Positions 51,861-61,613 of a stretch of DNA of 64,000 nucleotides are shown piece after piece. Origin of the DNA: Nocardioidaceae bacterium (GTDB lineage: Bacteria > Actinomycetota > Actinomycetes > Propionibacteriales > Nocardioidaceae); contig JAGIBL010000006.1 of the NCBI GenBank assembly GCA_017744365.1, forward strand, positions 1-64,000, given 5' to 3'. The notes beneath the pieces were generated by a model. That model did no database searches, was not told the origin of the DNA, and was given only the letters and a program-made list of their open reading frames with translations. The position numbers and the translations under genes are program-made. Position 1 is the stretch's first letter. Each line of letters opens with the position of its first letter.

Positions 51861-52412
51861 ATGGAGACACTCAGGGACTTTCTCCTGGAACGCATCCAGG
51901 AGGAGGAGACGCTGGCGCAGGCCGCCATCGACGCGCACGGCATCGGTCACGTGTGGCGGGGCGCCGAGGATGACGCCGACGGCGAGCACTTCGCGCGCTG
52001 GAACCCCTGGCGGGTGCTGGCCTCGTGCGTCTCCAAGCGGCTCATCATCGCCGCCCACCGCGACATCGGCGTGGGCGTCGACGGCCGCGCCGACGACGAG
52101 ATCAAGGAGCAGGCCTGCTCGACCTGCGGCCAGTACGACCAGTACGCCATCGCCTGGCCCTGCTACACCCTGCGGGTGCTGGCGCTGGACTGGGCCGACC
52201 ACCCGTCGTACCGGCGGGAGTGGCGCCCGCAGCGGCTCAGCTCGGGCGTCGGCCGCGCCCCCGCCACCTCGACCAGCACTCCGCCCAGCACCACGACCTC
52301 GACCGGCACCTCGACCCCGACCGCTCCTCCGCCGGCGGCCGCTCCCGCGCAGGCCCCCGCCCCCGCCGCGGCACCCCCGGCCCTGCCGCGCCGCGAGTCC
52401 GGCGCCGCCTGA
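51861..52412 (+). CDS. DUF6221 family protein
   Basis: 183 residues. It shows the family pattern HFARWNPWRVLASCVSKRLI, a CxxC pair in KEQACSTCGQYD, PCYTLRVLALDWADHPSYRR and EWRP. The family is restricted to actinobacteria and has no known function; the Cys pairs could bind zinc. The last 55 residues are a low-complexity Thr/Ser/Pro/Ala tail. GGGAAGA lies before the ATG at 51861, which I prefer over a start 33 bases upstream. It is divergent from the small peptide gene and shares its control region. Confidence 0.8.
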   Translation: METLRDFLLERIQEEETLAQAAIDAHGIGHVWRGAEDDADGEHFARWNPWRVLASCVSKRLIIAAHRDIGVGVDGRADDEIKEQACSTCGQYDQYAIAWPCYTLRVLALDWADHPSYRREWRPQRLSSGVGRAPATSTSTPPSTTTSTGTSTPTAPPPAAAPAQAPAPAAAPPALPRRESGAA

Positions 52413-52416
52413 CCGC

Positions 52417-55400
52417 CTACCGGACGACCCGCATCACGTCCCGCCCCAGCCGGCGCGCCGTCGCGCCGCGCACGGTCACGGTCACCCGGCCGGGCCTGGT
52501 GGCCCGCGGGATCACGACCCAGCGGCGGACCGTGCCCGCCAGCGTGGCCTTGCCCGAGGCGACCGTGCGCGTGCCGATCCGGATCACGTAGGCCTCCCCC
52601 GGCAGCAGCCGCGAAGCCGCGATCAGCACCTTCGTCCCGCGTCGCTTCGGCCGCCCCGGCGCCTGCACCACGAACGTCGCCGGCGGCGTCGCCACCGCCC
52701 ACGGAACCCGCACGGTCGTGGCCGCGTGGTCCGGCGCGGTGGCCCGGACCAGCAGCGTGTGCGAACCCGGCACCCGCGGCAGCGACAGGCTGCCGCTGTC
52801 GAAGCAGGCGGCGAAGGCCGCGCCGTCACGCGAGCAGGCGACCTGGTAGCCGTGCGAGCCGAAGGGCGGCAGCACGATGTTCAGGTCGCGCAGCGTCATC
52901 GTGAACCGGGCCAGCAGCGCCGAGTCCGCGATCCGGGTGACCTTCGGGTCCACGAACTTCGTGGACAGGTCGATCGCGTACGGTCCGTCGGCCGAGACCG
53001 GCTGCGTCGCCGACTCGACGTACGTGGAGGCCTCCAGGGTGTCGCTGATCCGCTCGGCCGGCCACGGGAACGGCTGGTTGTTCGCGCACGGCTTGTCGAA
53101 GACCACCGTCGGACCCGCGGTGAGCCGGCACTTCACCGTGCCCGTGAACGTCCCGAACGCGCTCTCGCCGGCGCCCAGCACCTGGGCGACCTGCACCTGG
53201 TACGGCGGGTAGACGTTGCGGTACTGGCGCTGCAGGAACGCGGACGGGGTGCCGCGCAGGATGCTGCGGTACCCGGGCTGGGTGGCGGCCTTGACCTCGA
53301 GGGTCACCAGCGCCGGCGCGGGCCGGAAGCCCGAGCCGGTGGGCTCCTGCTCGAACGGGAAGTAGAAGACGTACGGCCCGATCGCATCGGCCTGCGGGGT
53401 GCCGGCCACCTGCAGGTACCAGTGCCCGTTGCGCTCCTCGATATCCGGGTGCACGCCCTCGGGCAGCTGCGCGGCGATCGACTGCACGTACGGCAGGATC
53501 GTCAGGTCCTGGCTGTCCACCAGCAGCGGCGAGGGGAAGACCTCGACCACGTCGACGCGCGAGAAGGTGCCCGCCGGCATCTCCGCGCTCGGCGTCCTCG
53601 ACGCGTACGACGGCCGGTGGTCGCCTCCGACCGGGAACGACCGGGTCACGACCTGCCCGTAGCCGTTGGTGATCGTCACGGTCACCTGCGGCAGGAAGTC
53701 CTGCTCGTCGGGGATCCGGAACGTCGGCGACTCCGACCAGTTGGCGTTCGTGGGGGCCTCCTCGGGCAGGATCATCGGCCCGGTGTCGCAGGTGGCGACG
53801 TCGCTCCCGGTGTCCTGGCAGTGCACCGTGTAGGTCGTCGAGACCACGTTGCCGCGGCCGTCGTCGGCCCAGTCCACGTGCACCGTGAAGTCGTCGCTGC
53901 GGGTCGACTGGAGCATCCTCAGGTCGAGGAAGAGCGAGCCGTCGAGCACCCGGTCGTCGCGGACCTGGGCGGTCATCACCTCGGGCGCCGGCGGCAGCAT
54001 GGTGAACTCGACGACGCCGGAGCGGGCGAACTGCGGCGGACCGTCGACCGTGTACGTCGCCGTCGCCCGGTACCGGCCCGCGTCGAGCAGGCGCCGGGAG
54101 ACCGCGGCATCGCCGGGCAGCGGGATCGTCTCGGCCACGGTGCCGTCGTCGTGGAGCCGCTCCAGGGTCCACCCGAACGAGCCGGGCAGGCTCTGCCCCG
54201 GGGTCGACAGGTTGGAGGAGAGCGTGACGACGTTGTCGGCGACCAGGATCCCCTGCACGCTCGGCACCACGTTGACCGGCCGCAGCACCGGGTCGAACGG
54301 CAGCAGCGAGACCGTCCGCAGCCCGCCACCGGTCTGGGTGAAGGTCCAGGTGGGCGCGACGCTGAACCGCTGCGCCACCGGCAGGTCCGGACGGGTCAGG
54401 CTGAAGTCGAGCTGGACCGGCTCGTCGCCCTCCTGGTGGCGCAGGATCGACATCTGCGCGATCTTGCCGTTCTCGTCCAGGTAGGTCAGGGTCAGCCGGG
54501 GCCGGAAGGCGCTCCACGAGCCTAGGTCCGCCCGGCGCTCGGAGACCATCGGCCAGCCGCGGCTGAACAGCACCCGGTAGTCCGAGACCGGGTGCGCACC
54601 CCTGTCCAGGGCACCGGCGGGCGCCTTGACCTCGACGTACGGCAGCGCGCCACCGTTCTCCGCGAAGTGCAGGTCGTCCGGGGTCGACTGGGTCACGGTG
54701 TAGCCGAGTGCCGGGTCGGGCAGCAGGTCGCCGCCCTGGTCGAACATCATCCACTCGGCGATCTGGGCCTCCAGGCCGTCCTTGAAGGCGTCGGTGTGCA
54801 CGACCGCCGGGGCCTGGCCGTCCGGGTCCTTGCGATCCAGGTAGTCCTGGTGGCTCAGGCTCGCGTAGTCGCCGATCCGGGACCGCACCCCGAGCGGGTC
54901 GTCGTTGCTCACCGCCTGCGCGGCCCGGTCGGTGATCTGCTCGCCGGGCTTGGCATCCTCGTCCATCTGCCAGATCGCGACCGCGATGATCACGATCGCG
55001 ATCGCGATGATGATCGCCGGGCCCGCGACGGCGGCCGTGGACCCGAGGCTCAGGTCGGTGACGACGGCCGCACCGAACTCCTCGGTGACGGCCAGGGCGG
55101 CATCCGCCGCGGTCGCGACGGCGTAGCTCGCCGCCGCGCCGAGGCCGACCCCGGCACCGGCCGCCGCGATGACGCCCAGCGCACCGACCCCGACGATGGC
55201 TTCCCGGGTCTTGCCGGTCATGTAGCGCAGCTGCGGATCGTTGGCGTGCAGCACCAGGGACTTCGGGTGCCGGTAGCCGGCCCACTTCTCGAAGGTCTCG
55301 GCCGGCGGCGTGCCCTTGGTCAGCTTCCAGATGTCGACCTTGTTCGCCGCACTGCAGGCGGCGGTGCCGATCACCGGGTTCGGCACCGGGGCGAGCCCGC

Positions 55401-56097
55401 TGCCGGCCGGCGGTGCCGGCGGCACGTAGGCGCACGGGTTGGAGTCCCAGAGCTGGAACTCGTACAGCGCGGCCTTCGCCGCCTTGACCTGGTTCTGCTT
55501 GTAGTACTGCTCCAGCGCGTCGAACGCCGCGTTCTCCTGGTCGGTCATCGGCTCGCCGTAGAGCTTCTTGTTGACGATGTCGCTGAGCCGGCCCTCGACG
55601 TACGCCCGGATCTCCGGGCGCGCGAAGGCCTTGACCAGGTCGTCGTTGTCGACGCCGTGGGTGTCCGCGGTGGAGGCGTAGGCCTCCTGCATGATCCAGT
55701 CCATCTGGTCGCCGGGCAGGTCGCCGGGAGCGGTGAAGCCGTTGGTGATCGACAGCGGCGCGATCGGCGTCCCGTTCGGATAGAGCGCGTCGCCGGAGCT
55801 GCCCAGGCAGAACTGCTCGCCGGTCTCCTGCAGCTGCAGGCACTCGGGCGCGGTCGGCGCCGTCCCGCCGGGGTTGGTCACCGTGATCGGGACGCTGCCG
55901 CCGACCGGGTCGGTCTTCTGCACGATCAGCGGCGGCGGCTGGGTGCCACCGCCGACGTCGAGCGGCGGCGAGGTGATGACGGTGACCGGCCCGTCCGCCT
56001 GCGCGGGCGACGGGCCGACGACCTGGGACACGGTGACCACGAGGGCCGCGGAGAGAATGAACCTGGCGGCTGTCCGCAGCGTCGACCGGAGCTCCAT
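52417..56097 (-). CDS. Large exported protein with internal hydrophobic hairpin and beta-rich repeats, no family recognised
   Basis: 1226 residues. A signal peptide (FILSAALVVTVSQVVGPSPAQA, split at about residue 34) is followed by a helical region (residues 120-280) with two or three Cys. Then come two hydrophobic Gly/Ala/Ile-rich stretches at about 300-335 and 358-377, which could span a membrane as a hairpin. The remaining 800 residues look like Ig-like or carbohydrate-binding beta modules (repeated PxxTFTQTGGGLRTVSLLPF-like strands) and end in a beta-sandwich with TVRRWVVIPRATRPGRVTVT. The last module resembles prokaryotic Ig-fold repeats. Not recognised; the layout is that of a surface or pore-forming protein. 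Confidence 0.7.
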   Translation of the reverse strand: MELRSTLRTAARFILSAALVVTVSQVVGPSPAQADGPVTVITSPPLDVGGGTQPPPLIVQKTDPVGGSVPITVTNPGGTAPTAPECLQLQETGEQFCLGSSGDALYPNGTPIAPLSITNGFTAPGDLPGDQMDWIMQEAYASTADTHGVDNDDLVKAFARPEIRAYVEGRLSDIVNKKLYGEPMTDQENAAFDALEQYYKQNQVKAAKAALYEFQLWDSNPCAYVPPAPPAGSGLAPVPNPVIGTAACSAANKVDIWKLTKGTPPAETFEKWAGYRHPKSLVLHANDPQLRYMTGKTREAIVGVGALGVIAAAGAGVGLGAAASYAVATAADAALAVTEEFGAAVVTDLSLGSTAAVAGPAIIIAIAIVIIAVAIWQMDEDAKPGEQITDRAAQAVSNDDPLGVRSRIGDYASLSHQDYLDRKDPDGQAPAVVHTDAFKDGLEAQIAEWMMFDQGGDLLPDPALGYTVTQSTPDDLHFAENGGALPYVEVKAPAGALDRGAHPVSDYRVLFSRGWPMVSERRADLGSWSAFRPRLTLTYLDENGKIAQMSILRHQEGDEPVQLDFSLTRPDLPVAQRFSVAPTWTFTQTGGGLRTVSLLPFDPVLRPVNVVPSVQGILVADNVVTLSSNLSTPGQSLPGSFGWTLERLHDDGTVAETIPLPGDAAVSRRLLDAGRYRATATYTVDGPPQFARSGVVEFTMLPPAPEVMTAQVRDDRVLDGSLFLDLRMLQSTRSDDFTVHVDWADDGRGNVVSTTYTVHCQDTGSDVATCDTGPMILPEEAPTNANWSESPTFRIPDEQDFLPQVTVTITNGYGQVVTRSFPVGGDHRPSYASRTPSAEMPAGTFSRVDVVEVFPSPLLVDSQDLTILPYVQSIAAQLPEGVHPDIEERNGHWYLQVAGTPQADAIGPYVFYFPFEQEPTGSGFRPAPALVTLEVKAATQPGYRSILRGTPSAFLQRQYRNVYPPYQVQVAQVLGAGESAFGTFTGTVKCRLTAGPTVVFDKPCANNQPFPWPAERISDTLEASTYVESATQPVSADGPYAIDLSTKFVDPKVTRIADSALLARFTMTLRDLNIVLPPFGSHGYQVACSRDGAAFAACFDSGSLSLPRVPGSHTLLVRATAPDHAATTVRVPWAVATPPATFVVQAPGRPKRRGTKVLIAASRLLPGEAYVIRIGTRTVASGKATLAGTVRRWVVIPRATRPGRVTVTVRGATARRLGRDVMRVVR

Positions 56098-56190
56098 GGC
56101 ACCGGAGTCTGGTCGCGCGAGACCCGCGCCCGCGGGCGGGCGACCGAGTCGGTGGGTAGTCGGTGGCCGCCCCGTTGCTCGGGTGGTGCC

Positions 56191-59061
56191 TCAGGTGCTG
56201 TCCTGGGTGCCGGCCAGCGCGGCGAGCTCCTCGCGGACGCGCGCCTCGGCGGCCGGGTACGGGATCGCGACCGCCCGCGCCAGCGCCTCCTCCAGGCACT
56301 GCCGGGCCTGCTCGTGGTGCCCGCGCAGCCGCAGGCAGCGGCCCTCCAGGCGTCGCGCGTCGATGCCGTCGAGCACGTTCCGGGTCGCCGCGGCCCGGCG
56401 CAGCGCCCGCGCGACCAGCTCCTCGCCGCGGTCGGTCTCGCCGAGGGCCAGGCAGGCCTCGGCCGCGGCGACCAGCAGCATCACGTCGTGGATGCGGGTC
56501 GGCGCCTCCTCGGTCAGCCAGGGCTCCAGACGGGCCAGCGCCGCCGCCGGCTCGCCGTCGCGCAGCTCGAGCTCGGCGCGGCGTGCCTCCAGGTAGCCGG
56601 CGAACGCGAAGGTCTGCAGGTCCGGGGCGGTCGCGGCCTCGTCGTAGCAGGCCAGCGCGGCGGCCGCGTCGCCCTGCCCGGCCCGCAGCACGCCGAGGTA
56701 GACCGGAGGGATCCCGGAGAAGAGCGTCGGCGAGCCGGACCGGGCGAGCTCGACGCCACGCTCGAGGAGCTCGGCCGAGCGGATCCAGTCGCCGCGGTAG
56801 AAACGGGTGAGCCCGAGGTTCGCGGTGTGCAGCGCCTCCGCGTCGGTGTTGCCCGTACGACGGGTGAGCTCCTGCCCGCGCTCCCCCAGCGCCAGCGCGC
56901 GGTCGAGCTCGCCGCGCATCGCCAGCGTCCACTGCAGCGCCAGCGTCGCGTTGCTCTCGACGGTGACCGCGTCGGCACCGGCCGCCAGCATGATCGCCCC
57001 CTCCAGGGCGCCGACCGCGGCGTCCGGCTCGTCCAGGAAGAGCAGCGCGGTGCCGCGGATGGCGTACGCGTCGGCCTCGGCGGTCACCGAGCCCTCCTGC
57101 CGGGCCAGCCGCGCGGCCTGCTCGGTCGCCTGCACGCAGAGCCGGTGCTGGCCCAGCGAGAGGCGTACCCGGGCCAGGCCGAGGGCCAGCGCCGCGACCC
57201 CCGGCGCCGAGGCGTCCGGCGCGGTGCCCTCCTCGACCTCGGTGAGCACCGCGTCGAGCCGGACGGCGGCGGCCTCGGCCTCACCGCGCCGGTGCTGCAC
57301 CTCGGCGACGAGACCCTCGACGCGCAGCCGCGAGGCGACCTCGCCGAGACGCCGGTAGCGGTCGCTCGCGCCGACCAGGTGATCGACCGCGGCCTCGTAC
57401 CGGGAGCTGGTCAGCGCCACCTGGCCCAGGCGCTCGAACGCGGCGGCCGTGGCGAGCCCGTCGCCGACCTCCTCGGCCAGGTCACGCCCGCGGCCGTAGA
57501 GCCGGACCGCCTCCTCGTGGGCGTAGCCACCGGCGGCCACGTCCCCGGCGAGCAGGTAGAACGGCACCGCGCGGGCGGGCAGGCCGCCGGCGGCCAGGTG
57601 GCGGGCGATCTCAGCCGACCGGCGCCGCCGCGCGGCATCGGGCCGGCGCTCGAGCCGCTCCCCGGCCACCCGGTGCAGCCGCCGGCGACGGGCCGGCGAG
57701 AGCCCGCCGTACAGGGCCTGCTGGGTCAGGGAGTGGTCGAAGGCGTAGCGGTCCTCGGCGATGGTGAGCAGCCCCGAGTCCACCGCCTCGTCGAGGGCGC
57801 CCTCGAGCGCCTCCTCGTCGCCGGCGTCGGTGGGCACGTCGTCGACGTCGAAGACGGTGCCGAGCACGCTGGCCGACTCCAGCACGTCCCGCGCGGTGGC
57901 CGACAGGCGCAGGACCCGCTCGCCGATGGCGTCGCTCACGCTGGCCGGCGCCGGGATCTCGGCCGGCCCGCGCCGCACCCACTCCCCGTCGACCCGGGCC
58001 ACGTCGCCGCGCTCGCGCAGCGCGGTGAGGATCTCCACGGTGAAGAACGGGTTGCCGTCCGCGTGCCGGTGCACCAGGTCGCTCACCTCCGCGGAGACCG
58101 GGTCGTCGTCGAGCCGCTGGGCGACCAGCCGGGCGGTCGCGTCCCGGTCGAGCCGGCCGACGCCGATCACCCGGGTCAGCCGCTCGCGGTGCAGGGCGTG
58201 CGCGAGCCGTCGTACGGGATGGCCGGTGCCCACCTCGACGTCCCGGTAGGTCCCGAGCAGGAGCAGCCGGTCGGTCGCGGTCTGCCGGGCCAGGTGGGCC
58301 AGCAGCTCGACCGAGGCGGCGTCGGCCCAGTGCAGGTCGTCGAGCAGGATCGCCAGCGGGCGGCCGGCGGCGAGCTCGCGGACGAAGCCGGTGGCCGCCC
58401 GGTGCAGTCGCTCGGCGGCGTCCGGCGCCGGGGTCTCCTCGGGCTGCGCCAGGCCGGGCAGGAGCGGCACCAGCGACGGCCAGCGCTCGGGGACCTGGGC
58501 ACGCACCGCGGTCGGCGCCGTCTCGTGCAGGGTGCCGAAGGCCTCGGTCAGCGGCACGAACGGGGTCTCGCGCTGCTGCTCGTGGCAGCGCCCGGTGGCG
58601 ACCAGGAAGCCGCGCTCGGCGGCGTACGCGCTCGCCTCCTGGGCGAGACGGGTCTTGCCGATGCCGGGCTCGCCTGCCAGCAGCAGCACCTTGCTCTGTC
58701 CACCCACGGCAGCGTCGAGCGCCGCGGTGATCGCCGCGCACTCAGCGTCCCGGGCGACCAGCCCGCTCGCCGGCGTCGCGCCCAGGTAGCCACCGACCGG
58801 CGGCGGACTCCCGGTGCGCGGGCCCCGCCCGGTCGCGGCCATCAGGTCGGCGCGGGCGTCGTCGGTCAGGCCGAGGGCGTCGGCCAGCAGCCGCACCGTG
58901 CTCGGGTAGGGAGAGGTGTTGATGCCGCGCTCGAGGTTGCTGACCGTCCGCTCGCCGAGGCCCGCGCGCTCGGCGAGCTCGGCCTGGGTGAGGCCTGCGG
59001 ACTCTCGCTGGCGGCGCAGGACCGTGGCGAACGCGCTCGACGGCCGGGAGGATCGGGGCAT
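56191..59061 (-). CDS. HTH-XRE AAA/STAND transcriptional regulator
   Basis: 956 residues. An N-terminal XRE helix-turn-helix, QRESAGLTQAELAERAGLGE, is at about residues 18-47. An AAA-type NTPase follows: Walker A GEPGIGKT at 130-137 and Walker B LLDDLHWAD at 239-247. The C-terminal half is TPR-like repeats. This is the same kind of signal-transducing NTPase as LuxR-type (MalT/GerE-fold) regulators but with an N-terminal XRE instead of a C-terminal LuxR domain. GGAAGG lies about 11 bases before the ATG at 59061; a GTG at 59073 is the alternative. Ligand unknown. Confidence 0.85.
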   Translation of the reverse strand: MPRSSRPSSAFATVLRRQRESAGLTQAELAERAGLGERTVSNLERGINTSPYPSTVRLLADALGLTDDARADLMAATGRGPRTGSPPPVGGYLGATPASGLVARDAECAAITAALDAAVGGQSKVLLLAGEPGIGKTRLAQEASAYAAERGFLVATGRCHEQQRETPFVPLTEAFGTLHETAPTAVRAQVPERWPSLVPLLPGLAQPEETPAPDAAERLHRAATGFVRELAAGRPLAILLDDLHWADAASVELLAHLARQTATDRLLLLGTYRDVEVGTGHPVRRLAHALHRERLTRVIGVGRLDRDATARLVAQRLDDDPVSAEVSDLVHRHADGNPFFTVEILTALRERGDVARVDGEWVRRGPAEIPAPASVSDAIGERVLRLSATARDVLESASVLGTVFDVDDVPTDAGDEEALEGALDEAVDSGLLTIAEDRYAFDHSLTQQALYGGLSPARRRRLHRVAGERLERRPDAARRRRSAEIARHLAAGGLPARAVPFYLLAGDVAAGGYAHEEAVRLYGRGRDLAEEVGDGLATAAAFERLGQVALTSSRYEAAVDHLVGASDRYRRLGEVASRLRVEGLVAEVQHRRGEAEAAAVRLDAVLTEVEEGTAPDASAPGVAALALGLARVRLSLGQHRLCVQATEQAARLARQEGSVTAEADAYAIRGTALLFLDEPDAAVGALEGAIMLAAGADAVTVESNATLALQWTLAMRGELDRALALGERGQELTRRTGNTDAEALHTANLGLTRFYRGDWIRSAELLERGVELARSGSPTLFSGIPPVYLGVLRAGQGDAAAALACYDEAATAPDLQTFAFAGYLEARRAELELRDGEPAAALARLEPWLTEEAPTRIHDVMLLVAAAEACLALGETDRGEELVARALRRAAATRNVLDGIDARRLEGRCLRLRGHHEQARQCLEEALARAVAIPYPAAEARVREELAALAGTQDST

Positions 59062-59153
59062 CGGGAGAATCACCTTCCGACGGGCATCCTAGCCAGCGAC
59101 GAGCCAGGAGGCCCCCGGTACGAGCGGGGGATCTCGTTCCGGGGGCCCCGAGC

Positions 59154-59516
59154 TCAGGCGGTACCGGCGCGCACCGGCTCCGGTCCGGCGACGGCCTCCT
59201 CGACACTGTCGTAGATCTCCAGGACGCGGTCCAGCCGGGTCAGCATGAGGGTACGACGCACGTGCGGCTGCGGGGCGGCGACGCGCATCCGGCCGTCGGT
59301 CTCGCGGGCCAGCTTGGTCGCGGCCAGCAGCAGGCTCAGGCAGCCCGAGTCGATGAACGTCAGCCGGGACAGGTCGAGCACCAGGCGCGGGTGGTCGTGC
59401 AGCCCGCGGACCAGGGCGGCCCGGAGCAGGTCCCCGGAGGTCAGGTCGAGCTCACCGGCGAGCGCGACGACGGTGTGGTCCTCGTGGTACGCGCAAGTGA
59501 CGGCGGAAGGCACCAT
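59154..59516 (-). CDS. STAS domain anti-sigma factor antagonist
   Basis: 120 residues. The STAS fold is plain: VVALAGELDLTSGDLLRAAL, then LVLDLSRLTFIDSGCLSLLL, with the phosphorylatable Ser57 in IDSG. It would release a sigma factor from a partner anti-sigma kinase when unphosphorylated. No kinase is nearby, so the partner is elsewhere. The region 59517-59732 upstream is intergenic; I see no gene in it. Confidence 0.87.
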   Translation of the reverse strand: MVPSAVTCAYHEDHTVVALAGELDLTSGDLLRAALVRGLHDHPRLVLDLSRLTFIDSGCLSLLLAATKLARETDGRMRVAAPQPHVRRTLMLTRLDRVLEIYDSVEEAVAGPEPVRAGTA

Positions 59517-59732
59517 GGCCCGTCCGATCTGCTGGCGGCGATATCCGTGGCGAAGGGGGATCGTCGGCGATTCCCGGGCCCCGGTCGAGGCCCGATGTGG
59601 TGCGCCCTCTGTCCCAAGCCGCTGGCAGTGTGAGTGGAGTGGCCTGTCGTGGTGGGGGGGGTCAGACGGCCCCTCATCACCAAGGTACGCCCGATCGGGC
59701 GAAACCGACATGGCCTGATCGGGTCCCCGTCG

Positions 59733-60740
59733 TCAGGTGCCCGTTCGCAGGAGCTTCCAGCCGAGCTCCCGGCCGCGGGTGATGCCACCGGGCCGGAGCA
59801 GCAGGGTGAGCAGCAGGGTCAGCGCCAGGATCACCTGCTGCACCCCGGGGTGCGGCGCGAGCGTGACCGGACCGAGGTCTCCCCCGGCCTCGATCCGGCG
59901 CAGCACCTCGGCGAGCACGGAGATGAAGATCGTGCCGATGACCGCGCCGCTCAGGCTGCGGATCCCGCCCACGATGAGCATCAGCAGGGTGAGCAGCGTC
60001 AGCCGCAGCGAGACGTCGCCCGGGGTGAGCGCCCCGAGGAAGTGCGCGTACATGCCGCCACCGACCCCGCAGACGAACGCGCTGATCACCAGGGCGATGG
60101 AGCGCTCCCGCCGTACCCGGATCCCCAGCGACGCGGCGGCCACCGCGTCCTCGCGCGAGGCCCGCAGCCGGAACCCGGAGCTGCTCAGCTGGTAGGCCAG
60201 CGCCACCACGATCGCGGCGACCAGCCACGGGAGCGCGCTGCCGATGCTGAGGTCGGCGGGGATGCCGACGATGCCCTGGGAGCCGCGGGTCACCTGGTCC
60301 CAGTTGCCGATGACCACGCCGACGCTGATCAGCAGCGCGAGGCTGGCGATGCCGGCGGCCATCCCGTCGAGGCGGAGCACCAGCGGCGAGCAGACCACGC
60401 TGACCACCAGGGCCAGCAGGCCGGCGACCGGCAGCGCCGCGGCCAGGCCGAGGTGCAGGTCGGTGAGCGGTCCCGGGAGATCGGGGAGCAGCGCCCGCTT
60501 CAGCGCGGGTTCCATGGTCATCAGCGCGGTGCCGTACGCGCCGACGGCCACGAAGACCACGTGCCCGAAGGAGAGCACGCCGGAGTTGCCGACGAAGACG
60601 TAGGTGCCGAGGCTGATCACGCCCATCACCAGCATCTGGGTGGTGGTCCGCTGGGTGGTCTCCGGGCCGAGCAGCGCCAGCCCGCTGACCGCGAGCACGA
60701 GCAGCGTGCACAGCAGCCCCGGGGCGATTCGCCGCGTCAT
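59733..60740 (-). CDS. ABC transporter permease (LivM-like), second operon
   Basis: 335 residues with about ten membrane segments. It contains VFVGNSGVLSFGHVVFVAVG, FRLRASREDAVAAASLGIRV and LMLIVGGIRSLSGAVIGTIF, as in LivM. Its ATG overlaps the LivH stop. The motifs parallel those of the permease at 44939, but the two proteins diverge enough to suggest different substrates rather than a recent duplication. Last gene of this operon. Confidence 0.92.
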   Translation of the reverse strand: MTRRIAPGLLCTLLVLAVSGLALLGPETTQRTTTQMLVMGVISLGTYVFVGNSGVLSFGHVVFVAVGAYGTALMTMEPALKRALLPDLPGPLTDLHLGLAAALPVAGLLALVVSVVCSPLVLRLDGMAAGIASLALLISVGVVIGNWDQVTRGSQGIVGIPADLSIGSALPWLVAAIVVALAYQLSSSGFRLRASREDAVAAASLGIRVRRERSIALVISAFVCGVGGGMYAHFLGALTPGDVSLRLTLLTLLMLIVGGIRSLSGAVIGTIFISVLAEVLRRIEAGGDLGPVTLAPHPGVQQVILALTLLLTLLLRPGGITRGRELGWKLLRTGT

Positions 60741-61609
60741 ACCCGCACCCCGCCCGGCCGGCCGGCGATGCCGTGCGGTCGGAAGAGCAGGATCACGATG
60801 ATGCCGAGGTAGACCAGGGCGTCGCGGTAGGCGGCCAGCCCGCCGGGCAGGTAGGCCTGCAGCATCACCGACAGCGCGGCCAGCACGTAGGCGCCGATCG
60901 CCGCGGCCCAGAGCCGGCCGAGGCCGCCGAGCACGATCGCGACGAAGCCGACCAGCACCGGCGAGAGGCCCATGCTCGGGGTCAGGGTGCCGGTGCGGGC
61001 GACCAGGAAGACCGCCGCCACCGCCGCGAACGCACCGCTCACGCCGAACGCGGTGGCCACCACCCGGTCCGCCCGGATACCGAGGGCGCGGGCCATCGTG
61101 AAGTCCTCGGCCGCCGCCCGCATCTGCACGCCCAGCGGGGTGGCCCGCAGGAACCAGGCGAGCCCGGCGAGCAGCACCGCGGTGACCCCGACGATCGCCA
61201 GGTCGAGCCGTCCGACGGAGAGCCCGCCGACGTCGATGCTGGCGCCCAGCCCGCCGAGCACGTCGACGCTCTGCGGGTCCGCGCCCTCCTTGAGCAGCAC
61301 CCCGCCCTGGATGAGCAGGCTGAGCGCGAACGAGGTCATCAGCATGGTCTCGCCGCTGGCCCCGCGAACCGGCCGGAAGGCGAGCCGCTCCATCAGCAGC
61401 GCCGCGGCGACGACCACCGCGACGACCAGCCCGGCGGCCACCGCGAACGGCAGCCGGTGGAAGGCCAGCAGGGCGTAGCCGCCGACGGTGATCAGCTCGC
61501 CGTGGGCGAAGTTGATCAGCCCCATGATGCTGAACAGCAGCGCGATGCCCAGCGCGATCAGCGCGTACAGGCTGCCGAGACTCAGCGCGTTGACGAGGTT
61601 CTGAGCCAC
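60737..61609 (-). CDS. ABC transporter permease (LivH-like), second operon
   Basis: 290 residues with eight membrane segments: LVNALSLGSLYALIALGIAL, FSIMGLINFAHGELITVGGY and QMRAAAEDFTMARALGIRAD. The GTG at 61609 starts right before the first helix and lies four bases after the LivF stop; the open frame further upstream is antisense noise. Standard Liv-type channel subunit. Confidence 0.9.
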   Translation of the reverse strand: MAQNLVNALSLGSLYALIALGIALLFSIMGLINFAHGELITVGGYALLAFHRLPFAVAAGLVVAVVVAAALLMERLAFRPVRGASGETMLMTSFALSLLIQGGVLLKEGADPQSVDVLGGLGASIDVGGLSVGRLDLAIVGVTAVLLAGLAWFLRATPLGVQMRAAAEDFTMARALGIRADRVVATAFGVSGAFAAVAAVFLVARTGTLTPSMGLSPVLVGFVAIVLGGLGRLWAAAIGAYVLAALSVMLQAYLPGGLAAYRDALVYLGIIVILLFRPHGIAGRPGGVRV

Positions 61610-61613
61610 GTGC

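Noticed and set aside
59654-59661. Run of eight G in the intergenic region before the STAS gene
   Set aside because: A possible phase-variable tract or sequencing artefact, but it is outside any gene and outside a recognisable promoter; not enough to claim function.
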